DNA of 64,000 nt, taken from the NCBI RefSeq assembly GCF_018691265.1, contig NW_024881261.1:22283374-22347373 (forward strand). Direction: 5' to 3'. This stretch comes from Tyto alba (taxonomy: Eukaryota > Chordata > Aves > Strigiformes > Tytonidae). Within the stretch, counting starts at the first letter, position 1; each line of letters opens with the position of its first letter. The position numbers and the translations under genes were made by a program. This document shows positions 1-12,204 of the stretch, one piece after another. Under the pieces are notes generated by a model, which had not been told where the DNA came from, searched no databases, and saw nothing but the letters and a program-made list of their open reading frames with translations.

Positions 1-44
1 TGGGTCCGAAGGTGACGGAGTGCAAGACAAACTGCCTTCTAATT

Positions 45-61
45 CTTTTTTTTTTTTTTTT
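45..61. repeat. T homopolymer
   Basis: About 17 consecutive T residues. No upstream element that would make this the tail of a minus-strand retroposon is recognisable. Confidence 0.9.
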
Positions 62-800
62 AATGTTGTATCACAAAGGGCTATTAATCCTTTTTTAGCT
101 TTATTTAGGACTTAACAGCAAGCCAAGTAGCCATAGGTAGGCTATGCTGTTTATGTACGCATTCCAGAGATGGGAAGGGGGAGGTAATTATTTACTGGCT
201 CGGGGAGGCAGGGAGCTGAGCTGGCGGCTCTGCGGTGGACAGCACGGAGGCAAGGAGGGGACTACTGCAGGTGCAAAACAAATGACACCCCATAACCCCC
301 ACCAAAACTGGGAGCTCCTTCCCGGGCTAGGGAGGAGAACGATGTGACTACTGATTCCTGGCTCCTGGTCAAATCCCTCCCGGCATAAATCACCCGATTA
401 GATATCCTTACGATTTCAGAGCTGCCAATATTCTGGGGCCATTTCAGCCTGAAAAATAAAAATGACACCAGGTGACAGCAGGGTAGCACATGGCTCGGAT
501 CCAATTCATTTTCCACTTTGCAGGCCCAGGGAATCGAAGTTGAAGGGAGGACTTTGAGGCCGGGCCGGCCGCCCAGGAGGGCTGGAGGGGCCGGGGGGAG
601 TGCGGTGGAAGAATGAAGCCATTGTGATCCCCTCTCCTCTTTTCCTGGAGCTGCCGCCCCGGTGGCTCTGCAGGGATCACTGCCCCCACGGCACGGTCAC
701 TCTCCCGCTGCTGGCCCTGATTGGCAAATCAGCCACACGGTCGTGGCATTTGGCTGGTGGCAGTCTGGGCACTAATGGAGTCTCCTACTAAGGGGACAGC
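62..800. promoter_or_regulatory. Candidate conserved non-coding block
   Basis: The block mixes AT-rich stretches (TATTAATCC and a GGTAATTATTTACT-type homeodomain region near 182-196) with GC-rich, CpG-containing parts around 560-720. An E-box, CAGGTG, lies at 469-474 inside ACACCAGGTGACAG. CpGs such as those in CACCCGATTAG and TTACGATTT survive inside otherwise AT-rich DNA, which is typical of constrained enhancers. The open frames crossing it are short, overlap on both strands and resemble no protein. Conservation itself is inferred, not seen. It could also be an unrecognised ancient repeat. Confidence 0.4.
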
Positions 801-3035
801 ACAGGAGGGAGAACTCCATGGTAGGAACAGGTGAATGTGTGTTATTGACATCGTTTGTGATTCAAAGTGCTCTACAGTGTCAGAAAAACATTTTCCCCCA
901 TTAAACAAACAATCTGCCAGACAGTTTCAGGCTCTGTCACTCCCCGTCAGTCTCCCCAGCAGCAGTTTGTCAGGTTCTGGCACACTCCCTCTGCTTTGAT
1001 CTTGTAAAAAAAAGCCTAGCACTGAAAGAGGGGAGGTGGCAATCCCAGGGAGGTGACAACACTTCGTTCACCATGGTCAGCAGGAAGCCAGAGGGATGTT
1101 CCAGCAAAGAGGATAGATGTGATCTGCACTGGATCCCTGGAGAAATACCTGGCCCATGGCAGAGCCACACCAGCGAGCCCAGGGCAGCAGTACGCAAAAG
1201 AGAAAAGGACTGGCTATCAACACAAGGTGGCCTTCCCCATACCTCAGGGCTGACAAGGCTGCAGCAGCAGAAGCATGGGTCTTAATCCCAGCTCTGGCAC
1301 TTCTTCAATACATGACCCCACGCTGCTGCCTGTTTCCATGCCCTGTCTTTGTAGACTATTCAGGGCAAGCATTGGCGCACACTTACGTTTGCCCAAGGCC
1401 TGGCACGGCAGAGCCCAGCTCCCGTGCCCACGGGTTGGCTGGGGGTGATGCCACAGCAGTTTCCTGAGGACAGACGGCCTCTAGGTAGTACCCGTGCTGA
1501 GGGCCAGGCAGGGCAGCAGAAGGGACGAGTATCCTTTGAGGGGACACAGCACGTCATGCCCAACAAGGCTTGTTCTCTGCAAAGGGATGTTGATGCAGCA
1601 GATGAAGTGGTTTTTCTGCAAGGACACAGCAGCCTTTCAAAAGGTAGCAAATGCTTTCTCTGAGTTACTCAGTTACACGTTCCAAACTCCCAAACTACAC
1701 AAATCTCCTGAGAAAATGCAAGTCAGTCAGAGAGAAATCTTGGAGCCACTTCAAACGTTTTGCCAATAATTCATGCAATGAGATTAAAAAAGCCATTTCT
1801 TCCTTTGCCAAGTACACAGAGACCAGAGTGTTCTCTATTGTGTAGGAACATCACAGCATGTAGCATTTGACAAGGAAAGGTCACTGGGGAGGGGCCACAA
1901 CTCCTTTTTTAAGAGTCTGCTACTAGTGTCCTTTGGAAAAACAGGTTTTACTCTGTAGCAAAAGCCATAATTGAATGCCCAGATAACTGGGCTGAAATAC
2001 CTGCCTGTAGTTTCTTTTATGAGACTCTGTTGGAGGGTTCTCTGCTCTCTATCCACCTGGGCCCAATCTACCAGTGGTGTAAATAAACAGGTGCCTACTG
2101 ATTTATCTTGTCTGAGTCCTCTAGTGCTGTAATGCCATGCCAAAGCATGGGCAAGATACCAGGCAGCAGAAACGAGCTGAGAGCAGGTTCAAAGGAGGCT
2201 TAGGGTATGATGTGCCCAATTTCCCCAGATTTCCAGGGATATACAGTATCTTTTTCAAGGGATTAAGAAAGCCACTGGAAATTAGCCCTTAGTCAGACGA
2301 GGTAGTAGAAGGAAAGACAGACATTAGGAGCCACAAACAAATGATCATAAATCTAGTGATGCTTCTCAAACTACTTCTTCACCCACACTGGCGGGTGAGT
2401 GAGGAATGAATTCCAGCCACAGTAGATCATCTAGTACTTGTATCTCTTCTCTCATTCTCTAACACAACAGTTGTGGCCTCATAAAAATCCTGACACAAAA
2501 AATGGACAGGCTGCTACAAGATGCAATGTGAAGAACTTCTCTGGAAACACACAGAAAACCTCTGAAAACAGTTTGCTGATGGGATAGGAGACTTGAACAT
2601 GCTGTTGGAAATCTTTGCCAAAACACCACTGTGGTGCAAGGACAGTTCCTGAGATACCACAACAGAAACACAGATCTAAAATCCCTTCTGATTGTAATAA
2701 AAATGGAGCCATTTCATCATGACTGATTTCATTGTGTCATTATCAATTTATCCCATGTAAAGTGAGGGATGATCCTCAACCCCCAGGGGATTCAGAAAAT
2801 GCCACAGGATTGTGAGGAGCATATCGGAGGGATCTGAAAATACCACTAGAATCTGTCTGCTGAAATCCCGTGACAACCTCAGACATAACCATCCTCACAG
2901 TGAGACACAATAGCAGGACAAAGACAGGTGGCAGAACTATTAGGGGATCTGTGGAAGAATGCAGGAAATACCAGGCTGTCCAGCCAGTGGTCTGTCTAAG
3001 ACCATAACCTGTCTCCAACAGTGACTGTAATTCAG
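801..3035. other. Unassigned intergenic or intronic sequence
   Basis: No coding, RNA or mobile-element signature is recognised here apart from the weak MIR-like patch listed separately. A single TCF/LEF-type word, CTTTGAT, occurs at 994-1000. All open frames are short and overlap one another on both strands. Confidence 0.6.
1276..1330 (+). repeat. Weak MIR-like SINE fragment
   Basis: The phrase AATCCCAGCTCTGGCAC followed by ACATGACC resembles the central part of MIR-type CORE-SINEs (AATCCCAGCTCTGCCAC ... TGTGACC). It is too short and diverged to be certain, and chance similarity is possible. Confidence 0.2.
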
Positions 3036-3120
3036 AATAAAAAAAAAAAAAAAAACAAAAAACAAACAAACCTAAAAAAACAACAAAACAGCAAAAAAAC
3101 CCCCACAAACACAAAAGCAA
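3036..3120. repeat. A-rich low-complexity tract
   Basis: A run of 17 A residues continues into degenerate A-rich sequence with CAAA and CAAAA units. It may be an eroded poly(A) tail or a decayed microsatellite. No recognisable retroposed gene lies upstream. Confidence 0.8.
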
Positions 3121-6084
3121 ACTCTGCAAGAGGTTATTATATAACAAGGTACAAGTAACAAGATTTTCATGGAACTTCCTCTCAATCACTGGCAGTTTCC
3201 AGCTGGCTCCTGCGCAGAGCAAATCTCATCCCAGACTTGACTGTACCTTTATAATTCAGGATTTCCTTGTGATCCGCCTGAAACAGCCCATCTCTTTTTG
3301 TATCTTTCCAAGATCACAACCTCATCAAATCGTTGTGCTGCACTAACAGTGCACTGGGCTGAAATAAAAAACAAAAAAGTATTTTTTCTACCAGTAGTGA
3401 GTTACTGCTAATTCAATTTCAGTGGCTGCCAAACACTGATTTCTAGAGAGGCCCATGAAAGGCTACTTGTTTTGTTACCAAGCAGACAGAAGGCATTCTG
3501 GTAGTTGTTAAAGAGTTTCTAGGAAATGGCAGGAGAATTAGAAAACCCTATAGCAATAGCAGGATGACTTCCATTTGTGTGTGTCTGTGGAGAGAGAGCC
3601 TGGTGACTCCAGTTGACAGTATGACCCCCTAGTATGCAGGGAAGGCCTGTTTGCTTCATAGCTGCAAACACAATTAACTGATGGAATTTGATTTCACTTG
3701 TAAACCAAATGAGCTGGGCTGATACAGGGATGCCAGTAAATCCCATCAACTTCTTTGGTAGTTACAAAAGAGCCACTTCTTCACCTGAATCAGTGCAGGT
3801 TACACAAGCGCTGTTTGCACCAGCATCCAAGCACTCTGCCCACCACAGCTTATACTGTTTCATTGTGGGACATTATGGAAATGTTCAAGGGAAATATCCA
3901 TGATTATATTGAAGGGGGTGGCTGAGATTCCTGGAGACAGAAAACAGAACTTCCATTAACAATTAGAATTTTCACTTTGTGGGGAACTTTCTTAAGATGC
4001 ATTGAGATGAAAGAAAACATTGCAGGACCGTTCACAAAAAATGTAATGTGATATCCTCTTTCTAAAGGTCATTGGTGGCAAAGCAGATAAAATGGAACCA
4101 TGGAGCCAGTAAAATTTTAATGTTGATGGCATTTACTTGTCACTGCTGGCCAGCAAATTCTAGTGAGTCTACACCATGAGTCCTGCTTGTTGGCAAAATA
4201 AAAGAACACCAACACTAGTTTGTGACATGCTACAGAATGGCAAAGGGATCAGACCTGGCTTAGAGATTATGAAGTGGAGAGAGAATGAGAAAAGCCCATG
4301 GAAATACCAAGAGTCTACCATTTTTTTGCATCAGTGAGTAACAGCTTGGTAGCTCCAGCAGGTTGTGGGACCTGCAGTGCACATAGGGAAGGACTTGCAG
4401 AACTCTGGGAAGATACCATTTATTATTCAGTTGGAAACACCGTTAACGCCAGTGGGATTTGATCTCCCTCATAAATGTGAACAATTTTTACTTAGAGCAG
4501 ACAAGTGACCACTAGGGCTCCTTCAGCCTGTGGGACTACAGAGTACAGTTTTAAGCAGTTTTATTAACTTTAGTTTAAATCACTTCCAGTACTGATCCCC
4601 CTAAAGATCAAAGCTGTTCCATCATTTATACCTGGCAGGCAGTAAAATCCTTACGTAAATCTGTTAAGTCCCCTTGTTAAGTTTAACATTCATCACTTAA
4701 CACCACTTAGCAGCCAACCAGGAAAGAGTGTGCCTGCCAGGCCCAGCCAGTCCCATCTGCATCTCTGTAGAAAGGATCCAAGACTATGCAAAGGGAGTCA
4801 AAGGTTTTGTCTGGTATCTACTCCTCCAAAGACACAGATGGGAGATGGCCCTTGGGGAAGGCATCTCTGCTCCCCATTTCATCTGTGCCCCCATGGTAAC
4901 TGTCTGAATTCCTTAAGTTACTAGGAACTCTCAGAGAGCCACAGAAAACATTTTGTGCCTAATGAGGCCTTCTTGGACCACAGTGTCATCAGACACTACC
5001 ATGTCCTGCTAATGAGCTTCTCTCTGTGCAGTGTGGAGCTGCACTGAACTGAACTCTCCCCATAGGACGACACGCTGTGAACTGGCAGATTAAACTTTCC
5101 ACTGGACCAGGGACAGTTGCAAGGCACTGGGATGGCATCCAACTTCAGCTAAGCAGAGTAGGGATTGAGAACATGAATTTATAACCAGCAACCATCAATG
5201 AGGCGTGGGGAGCCATGTGTACAGCATACACTTGGGAAAGAAGACTGGGGACTAGAGAAGAGTTGATTCCACCTAATGTAGGGCAGGCAGGACACGAAAA
5301 GGCCATATGCGTCCACTAGAAATCAGTGTAGGAAAATACAGAGGCAGGACCATCATGCCTTTTTTTTAGGGAAAAAAAAAAAAAAAAAAGGGCAGAAAGG
5401 GCAGAAAATAGATATGTCCAATTAATATTTGAAAGCAACATTTCCCCTCCTGGAGTTTATAAAATACATCCTGTACAGCCAGGGACGTTTGGAGGGAGAT
5501 CCAGCAGCCCTAGGCAGAGGCCATAGTAGCAACAGGGCAAACAGCCCACCCCTAAGAGATGACAAACCTGGAATGCAAACTGTGATAGAGGGAGCAATGA
5601 AAGACAAGGATGTTTAGATAGTGTAGTAGCAGGAACTACACAAGACAACAAGAGAAAAACTAGAAGATGAAGAGATGGATACCATCCAGAAGAAAACTGC
5701 AGCTACTCAACACAACAGTTTCCATTCTCCTTTGGTACAGGTACAGAGTCTCTGCTATGCGATGTGCCAAACCATATCTCTGGGAAACACTTTTTCCTGA
5801 AGTTTCCTCACCATTTTATTTCTCCCTTTCCCCCTCCTCCTTCTCTCCCACTCCCCCCCTCCCTCCAGGCAGAGATATGTTTCTCTCAGCTGCTTCTGTG
5901 CCTGTGACTTTACTGCATGGGGGAAGTCAGTCCGGAAGGTCACCTCTTTCATCAAGTATTCTATTTGCATCCAAAATTGTATGTACATGAAAAATGTGGT
6001 CGTGTGTTGCACCTAGCTGCAGACGCAGATGAAATTCTGTGGAAAGCCTGATGCACACTAACCTTTGCAGATGGTGCAGCTATT
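3121..6084. other. Unassigned intergenic or intronic sequence
   Basis: No recognisable gene or intact repeat. Contents are a possible ancient-repeat fragment near 3715-3765 (CAGTAAATCCCATCAAC) and a T8/A18 low-complexity pair at 5360-5389. A pyrimidine-rich patch lies near 5820-5870 and explains the low-complexity open frame there. Confidence 0.6.
5360..5389. repeat. T8 and A18 homopolymer pair
   Basis: Eight T are followed after a short AGGG spacer by about 18 A residues. This could form a small A/T hairpin, but it is best treated as simple sequence. Confidence 0.8.
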
Positions 6085-6500
6085 GCTGAAAAATGGATTG
6101 CTTAATAAAGCATATCATCCGACATATTTGCTGCTTGGCTAGCCAAATAGAAGTTGTTTTTTGCACAAATTTCCTTGTCAAATTTGTCAATGTTCATGTC
6201 ATTTTTGCTTTAGGTCACAGAGCAAGGTGCAAATTCTTGGCATCTTTACTAGTTGCAAGCCAATTTCGGCTATTTCTAACAATGAAGTGAATTTCTCTGA
6301 GGATAAGACACTCACTTTATGGGGAGGAAAGCAAAACAGCAGGAAGTGGATAAATTTTTCTCTGGTTTTTTTGTTGTTGTTGTAGCTTTCTCTCTTTTCT
6401 TTTCTCTCTTTCATTCTGCGAGATAATGTTTGTATTCATTTACGGACGTTGTTAATTCATAGCAGAGAGAAAGAGGCCTTTTAGCCTGTTAAATAATTTA
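6085..6500. promoter_or_regulatory. Candidate conserved non-coding block
   Basis: AT-rich sequence without simple repeats. It carries GCTTAATAAAG, a TTAATTCATAG region and TTAAATAATTTATT, with isolated retained CpGs (CATCCGAC, TTTCGGC, TACGGACG). This composition differs from the CpG-poor flanks and resembles developmental enhancers. No protein is encoded on either strand. Function and conservation are inferred from composition only. Confidence 0.35.
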
Positions 6501-6704
6501 TTTTGTTTGACTATTTGGTGCAAGATGCACACAGATTTTTTGCATTGGTGGACAGAAAATGTATCCCTTTGTGCAGGAAAACTTGCAAGATAATAAAAAA
6601 ATCCGTTCCTTTGGCACTCTCAGATGTGGAAGGCAGGGGATTCTCCCATTCCAACAGTCCACTAGAAGAGTCTTTTTTTTAAGCCTCACAACCTCTTACA
6701 CTAA

Positions 6705-7601
6705 AAGCCACATAACGTATCTGTTTTGTTTGGTTTTCTACCTGCTCTACATTGTTGGCTCTGTCTCCAGACACACCATGTTCCCTGCTCAGAAGCACTG
6801 TTTTCAAGCCTATTCCCTTCCTCCTGGGTTTCAGACCTTTTTGCTGCATGGCCCCTTCTCAGACATAGTCAAGACATGCAACTCGGAAGCAAAAGTGAAG
6901 ACTGCCATTACTGTTTTTGCTATGATAACAACATCATCTTGGGGGGAGCTTTTAAATGCAGCATGCTCTTACTGCACTGCCACGAGGAAACAGTATCAAT
7001 CCTAAACACCGGAATGCAGTCCACCAAGAAGGCCACAGGGAACACGAGCAGCTCATGTAAGCAAATACGGTGCATGTGTGAAAGGGCTGGAGCCCCATTC
7101 AAACTCTTCTTCCACCTCATGGTATGGCCAAGTCAGGTCATAGGAAAGAGGGCACTTCTGGGCCACGGTGGCTCCTCAGAAGACCAGACCCAACTTCTTC
7201 AGTGGTGCTGCATGCAGTGCTGGCAGCATGCACTTTGGGGTACAGAGCTACACATCCAGCATCCACCCCGATATACCACAGTTTATCCAGCCCTCTACAA
7301 GGAGGGCTGCAATTCAGATGTCAGACATGGTATCTATTTTGCATTTCCCTTTTTGTTTAGTACCTCTAGAAGATACAGTGTTTTCCATTTACTAGTAACA
7401 GATGCATTCCTCTCTGGCTGTGCTATATTCCTGCAGCAATTATGCTTCTCTTTGGAGGATTCATTTCTCCCTGAATTCCCACCCCATACAAGGTCCTTTA
7501 TCAAGTATAACCTTTTCCAAAGATGCACCATTTGCCAGGTGCATCCTCCAGTGATCTATTCCTATAAAAGGAGGACTTTTCTGCAGAACACAGGCATTTG
7601 A
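6705..7601 (+). other. Unusually long open frame, no recognised product
   Basis: The frame runs from just after a TAA at 6702-6704 to a stop ending at 7601, with no internal stop. The first in-frame ATG is at 6876, in a moderate context (G at -3, C at +4), and would give 241 residues. The predicted protein is rich in Cys, His, Phe and Leu. It has no signal peptide at that start, no clear membrane pattern and no domain I recognise. I see no promoter, splice-site support or codon bias arguing for translation. The length is more than expected by chance in DNA of this composition, but similar vertebrate non-coding regions contain such frames. It could be chance, a decayed exon or a lineage-specific ORF. 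Confidence 0.15.
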
Positions 7602-7689
7602 CCTATTCCCATATGCCTCCCAAATAGGCTGCTCCTTCAGAAAGTACATTCTTCTGCAAGGAACATTTCATTTACAAGGTTTATTTTGT

Positions 7690-7910
7690 TAGCAGGTGTA
7701 TTCCCACTAGTAAGTTTTCCACTGCACCATTTTTTTTTAAAGGTCTTGTTTGGTAGCCAGATAGCCGAGACTGCCTGTGATAAAGCCAGCACAAGTGATT
7801 AATAGCAAAGTCTCTGCCATTTTATTATTAATAGCAGTGTGTTGACTCAATTAAATCCAGCCTGCTTTTTTTGGCAGGCCTTCGCAATTATACATATCAT
7901 TATGGGCTGA
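7690..7910. promoter_or_regulatory. Candidate conserved non-coding block with small hairpin
   Basis: This dense AT-rich block contains GTGATTAATAG, TTATTATTAATAG and ACTCAATTAAATCC, together with retained CpGs (AGCCGAG, CTTCGCAATT). A small hairpin follows: GCCTGC at 7860-7865 pairs with GCAGGC at 7874-7879 across a T-rich loop. The homeodomain-type words and sharp compositional contrast with the flanks suggest an enhancer. A structured non-coding RNA is a less likely alternative. Confidence 0.4.
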
Positions 7911-10448
7911 AGCCCAAATGCATCCTGGGAGTAGACCAGAACTCCACATTAACTTTTTCTGGCTCTCTCTTTGCAGGTTGGCCACTGTAACATGTGGGCT
8001 ATAACCAATACAGGCTGCTTCAGGGATGGCAGAATAGAGAAAGAAGGACAAATGGCAGAGGTGAGGAGCACACCTAGAAAGGGCATGCTCCCCCACAGCC
8101 ATAAACAGCCTGGCAAGCACATCCTGGATCCATCCCTCCACACTGAACCCCATAAACACAATGTAATGTGTCTGGATAGTACCTGTTACCGGCAGGGGTG
8201 ATTTTCCAGCACGCTGAGGGGAGTGTTCAGTAATCCCTTCCAAAACAGACTTGTAAGCAGCTTGGCCTGGCTTGAAGAGACGTTGAACTGAGGTTCAAGC
8301 CTTTATTTTGAGAAAGGCTCCAGCAACTTGTGTTTCATGGTGGTGAGAGACTCATCTCCTAGTAAATCTGGAATACCCCAACTCAGAGTACCCTGATGCA
8401 TGCTGTAGGCATACTCTAGTCCTGGACGCACTGCCCCTACCTTTTGAAACATCCCAATTAGTCTGCTGGGAGGAAAGCCAGTCATGAGGCTAAAGCGTAA
8501 GACTAGGCCAGAGGCAAGTTAAGTCCTCAGAACTGACACAGACTCCATGTGTCATTGCAGGTGAGTCTCCTATTCATACGAAGTCCTGGAGCATTTTCTG
8601 CAGCTTCCAAACTCAGGAGATCCATGAGTCATTTAGACTACTTGTTATTTGGGAGCACCAGGCTTGGGTGCCTAAACAGTCAACGGGGCAGTGCAAAGAC
8701 AAAGGTAGGTTGCCTTACCTCATGTTTTGAAGGAAGACAGATTCTGGGGACATGGGACAGCTGGTGAAGTGAAGCACTTGTAGTTTTCTCACAGCCTTTT
8801 GTGACAGACCATCCATAAAATTATGTCCTGTTAATCATGGGATAAAGCTCTTTTTGGACGTGAACCTCATTAGACTTGTATATATAGCACCTAGCACAGT
8901 GAGAGTCTGATCTGAGTGCTATCACCCAGCTAACAAATCATAGTCATAAAGTGTTGGAGGAAGAACCAGGTCTGGCCCTTTGCAAAAGCAGCATATGTTG
9001 CCCAGCAGCACTGACCCATCATATTGTCCTTTGCAGACTGGGTGGGCTTCATCTTCTTGCAACCTGCTAACCAAAACTGGCAACTGCAGTTATATCCTCT
9101 AGCATGCATACAATCTATGATACCTCTCACTATGGCTGCTGGATTTTTCTTCCCAAGCCCACAGCTCTACAGCTACAGATCTGGATTCTTTTCCCCAGTG
9201 GAGCCTGGAAACATCCCACCTTCCTGTAGGCACCATAGGCACCATCCCTCTTCCTGCAGCATCAGAGGAGATTCCACGAGCCACAGCTGAAGTCCTACAA
9301 AAAACAGTTGATCCCGTTTCCCATTACCTCAACATAGGAAGCTTTGCAGCTGAAGGCTCTTCCCAGATTGTGCTACTTCATCTTCCACAAGCCCATTAAG
9401 ACAGGAGGGCACACTGTGCTTTCCATCCCAGATTGGCCTGTCTCCATCCATGTCGTCCATCTGGTTTATTTGCTGGCATCAAACAATCCACAGCTGTGGG
9501 GCTCTTGCTAAACCAGGGTGCAAGAGTTTAAGTGCTTGGCCTATAATCTCCTCCCAGTGCCTGCAATGCCTTTATGGAAATAATTCTGCTGCTGGACCAG
9601 GGAGTGCAGAGGAGCTCTGCTGTCTATATTCCCCTGTAAAACTCTCAGCAGTTGCAGAGAGGACTTCGTTTGTACCGAGCTCCAGATACTGATGAAGCTG
9701 ATAGCTGTAAAGGGGGAATGCAGCACTGAATATGGGTGACAGACCACATCTGTCCCACAGATCTGTAGATATAACGGATCTGTGGAGGTCCTCAAGGAAA
9801 GTTCCCATCAGCCTGTGCAGATGCTTAGCTCCATAAGCCCCTCTCGGCTGTCCCAGACAAGGAACAGTCCAGTTGGCACCCACAACTGAGCTCTCCCTTG
9901 CAAAGGAGGGGATGTATTACTATCTCTACAGACCCAGATGGTAGGTGGCTTCCCACCATCACCTCCCTTGCTTCTTCCATCCCAGAGGGTGGATTTCCCA
10001 ACTCAAGGCCAAGCTTTGGCAGGAAAAGTCTCCAAACTCTCACTTCTCTTTCTGAGACCAAAGCAGAACTCGGGAAGAGTGAGTGCCTTCCTGGGGAACC
10101 TCAGCAACATAAGCAAACACCACCTGTGACAACACTGAATTCAAGTACCCTCAGTGTGCCTAGAAAATACCCAGGGAGTTCTGGCAGACAGGAGAGGATG
10201 CACACATAGAAGTAGGGAAGAGGGGACCAGGAGGATTGATGGAGGCATTTGGGGGTTTTGTACAACCTACTTCTTCCCAGACAAAAGCAGCTGCAAATCC
10301 ATGGCTGTGGCTTAGAGGAGTACATCTCTTAGCAGTATGCTTGCTTTGCCCATGCCTACAGCTGTAAGAAAGACAAACACAACTATGATCAATGGTCTTC
10401 AGAAATCTGCTTAAAAATTATGTACCCTTCATGGACTATGTGGACACA
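7911..10448. other. Unassigned intergenic or intronic sequence
   Basis: No coding, RNA or transposon signature recognised. Open frames on both strands overlap and carry no domain. Confidence 0.6.
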
Positions 10449-10473
10449 CCAGTCATGTCTACACAATGACTGG
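10449..10473. other. Short perfect hairpin
   Basis: CCAGTCAT (10449-10456) is followed by a 9-nt spacer and its exact reverse complement ATGACTGG (10466-10473). No T-tract or other sign of an RNA gene accompanies it, so it may be chance. Confidence 0.5.
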
Positions 10474-10499
10474 ACAGTGCCACTTTGTTTAAAAATGGT

Positions 10500-10546
10500 A
10501 AGAATCTAAAGAAATAAGAATCTAAAGAAATAAGAAATAAGAATCT
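10500..10546. repeat. Short tandem repeat, 16-bp unit
   Basis: The 16-mer AAGAATCTAAAGAAAT occurs twice head to tail (10500-10515, 10516-10531). A truncated AAGAAAT and a partial AAGAATCT follow. It looks like a young slippage product. Confidence 0.85.
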
Positions 10547-12150
10547 GTTCTTATTTCAACAGGAATCTCATTTTGATCTTTAGATATATGGCACTGACCA
10601 TCTATGAAGCTGGGCTTAGGAAAAGGACGTTTTTTGCAGGATATCAGAAGCAACAGTCAATTCTCTTCCAAACACGTGTGCTTTCCCCACCACCATATAA
10701 ACCAGACCCAGACTTGACCCATGTCTTAAACATGGGAGAATGGGACTCAAGTATTATTCTACAGAACGCAGCCACAGTCCATCACCCAAAGTTTCATTAT
10801 CCAGAGCAACATCGTATCTCCTGCTCTAGACATGGGGCTACTGACTTCCAATATGATGTCAGCAGCTCCCTCACTTCAAGGCCTTTTTATTTTTAAGGGC
10901 AGTGCTAGACATTCAAAGAAGCCAAAGTTCTTGAGCCCACGGGTAATAAGCCAGAATGCTTATTACCTCAGTGAGTATGTCTGCCTTCCTCTGAGACTTC
11001 CCTTAACCCCAGGATGAGCGACCACCAGAAAGGAGATGATGAGACATTTGAAAGAGCTGTCCCTGTCACCCCAGGACCAGTTAATAGGAACTGAGCTGTT
11101 ACTGCTTCTCTGTTATCAGTTACGGCAGGAGCTTCTTTGCCTTGTGGCTGAGGCTGAGTTGTACCAATGACTCACAGAACATAACTAAACCATGTAAAAT
11201 GTCATCCTGTGTTTTCCATTAATAAGCTTTCAATTAATAATACAAATTTCCAAGAATACCCCAAGTCTGAAACAGCGCTGTGCTGCCTAGCAGAGCCAAT
11301 CAGGGCACTCAGAGTCAAGTCACAATTCAGTGGTTTTGCTTTCCAGGAAAGATCACTCCTTGTTGTTGCAGTTGGAAAACTCCACACCCCAGCACATATA
11401 CAGACCATACTGCCCCGTGTGGGGTAAGACCTGTGACTCAGAGGATTCCAAGAAAGCTTTCAGACTGGGGTGCAAAGGTTTTTTTTTTTTTAAATCACAA
11501 GACCTGATTCTGCTTACTTGCTCATGTAAGTTACCCACTGATGTACATGGGGTTGATCAGCTGTAAAACAGGAAGACAAGAACTGGAGATGTGTTTAGGA
11601 GGGCCATAGTCAAAATCAAATGCATCCAAAATCACAGGTGCTACTGCAATGCCAGCTGACACCAATTCTTCCACCACATATGCAGTTTTTCAATACTCAG
11701 TGTATACACATGAACATTTTCCCTGTTCTCAGCACAAGTACACAGGAAACCATGGGCAGATTTAGGTTTGCATCAAACACACATCAATTTTTCTGAAGGC
11801 AGATCTAAAAAGCATGGGGTCATGGCCTAGGCCATGTGTATGCCACTCACACACATAAAGGCAAAGACAAGGAATGCATTGCCATGTGCCCAGGCCCTGC
11901 ACCCTCCACTCCCTGCACACAGTTCACCTTACCTGGAGGAAAATATTCCTCTCTCTGGTATGCAAAGATACCCAGCATGGCCAAGGGCACCCTCTCTCAC
12001 AGTCACACAGAGCAAGGAATCTTCCTTATTTTGGCATCACTTGTGCAACTCTTTCTCTGTGTCTACAGTCATATACAATCTCCTGCTGTCTGTACACATC
12101 TATGTCCACAACATATACACCCTCTCAGTAAGCAGGCATGCAGACATGCT
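10547..12150. other. Unassigned intergenic or intronic sequence
   Basis: Nothing recognisable apart from a T-run near 11480-11491 and the old repeat fragment at 11501-11570, listed separately. Confidence 0.6.
11501..11570 (+). repeat. Fragment of an ancient dispersed repeat, family not named
   Basis: The order CCTGATTCTGCT, CTCATGTAAGT, CCACTGATGTACATGGGG matches a motif string common in old bird and reptile repeats (CCTGATTCTGCTC, GTGTAA, CCACTGAAGTCAATGGGG). It may derive from a non-autonomous DNA transposon. The same words recur at 18751, 21815 and 53452. I cannot name the family with confidence. Confidence 0.3.
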
Positions 12151-12166
12151 CACACACACACACACA
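12151..12166. repeat. (CA)n microsatellite
   Basis: Eight CA units. Confidence 0.9.
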
Positions 12167-12204
12167 GGCACACCACCCCCAGGAGGAGCTCCAGGTATTG
12201 AGAG

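Noticed and set aside
2776..3222. 148-residue minus-strand frame with a hydrophobic Phe-rich core
   Set aside because: The Phe-rich stretch is the translated complement of an A-rich low-complexity tract.
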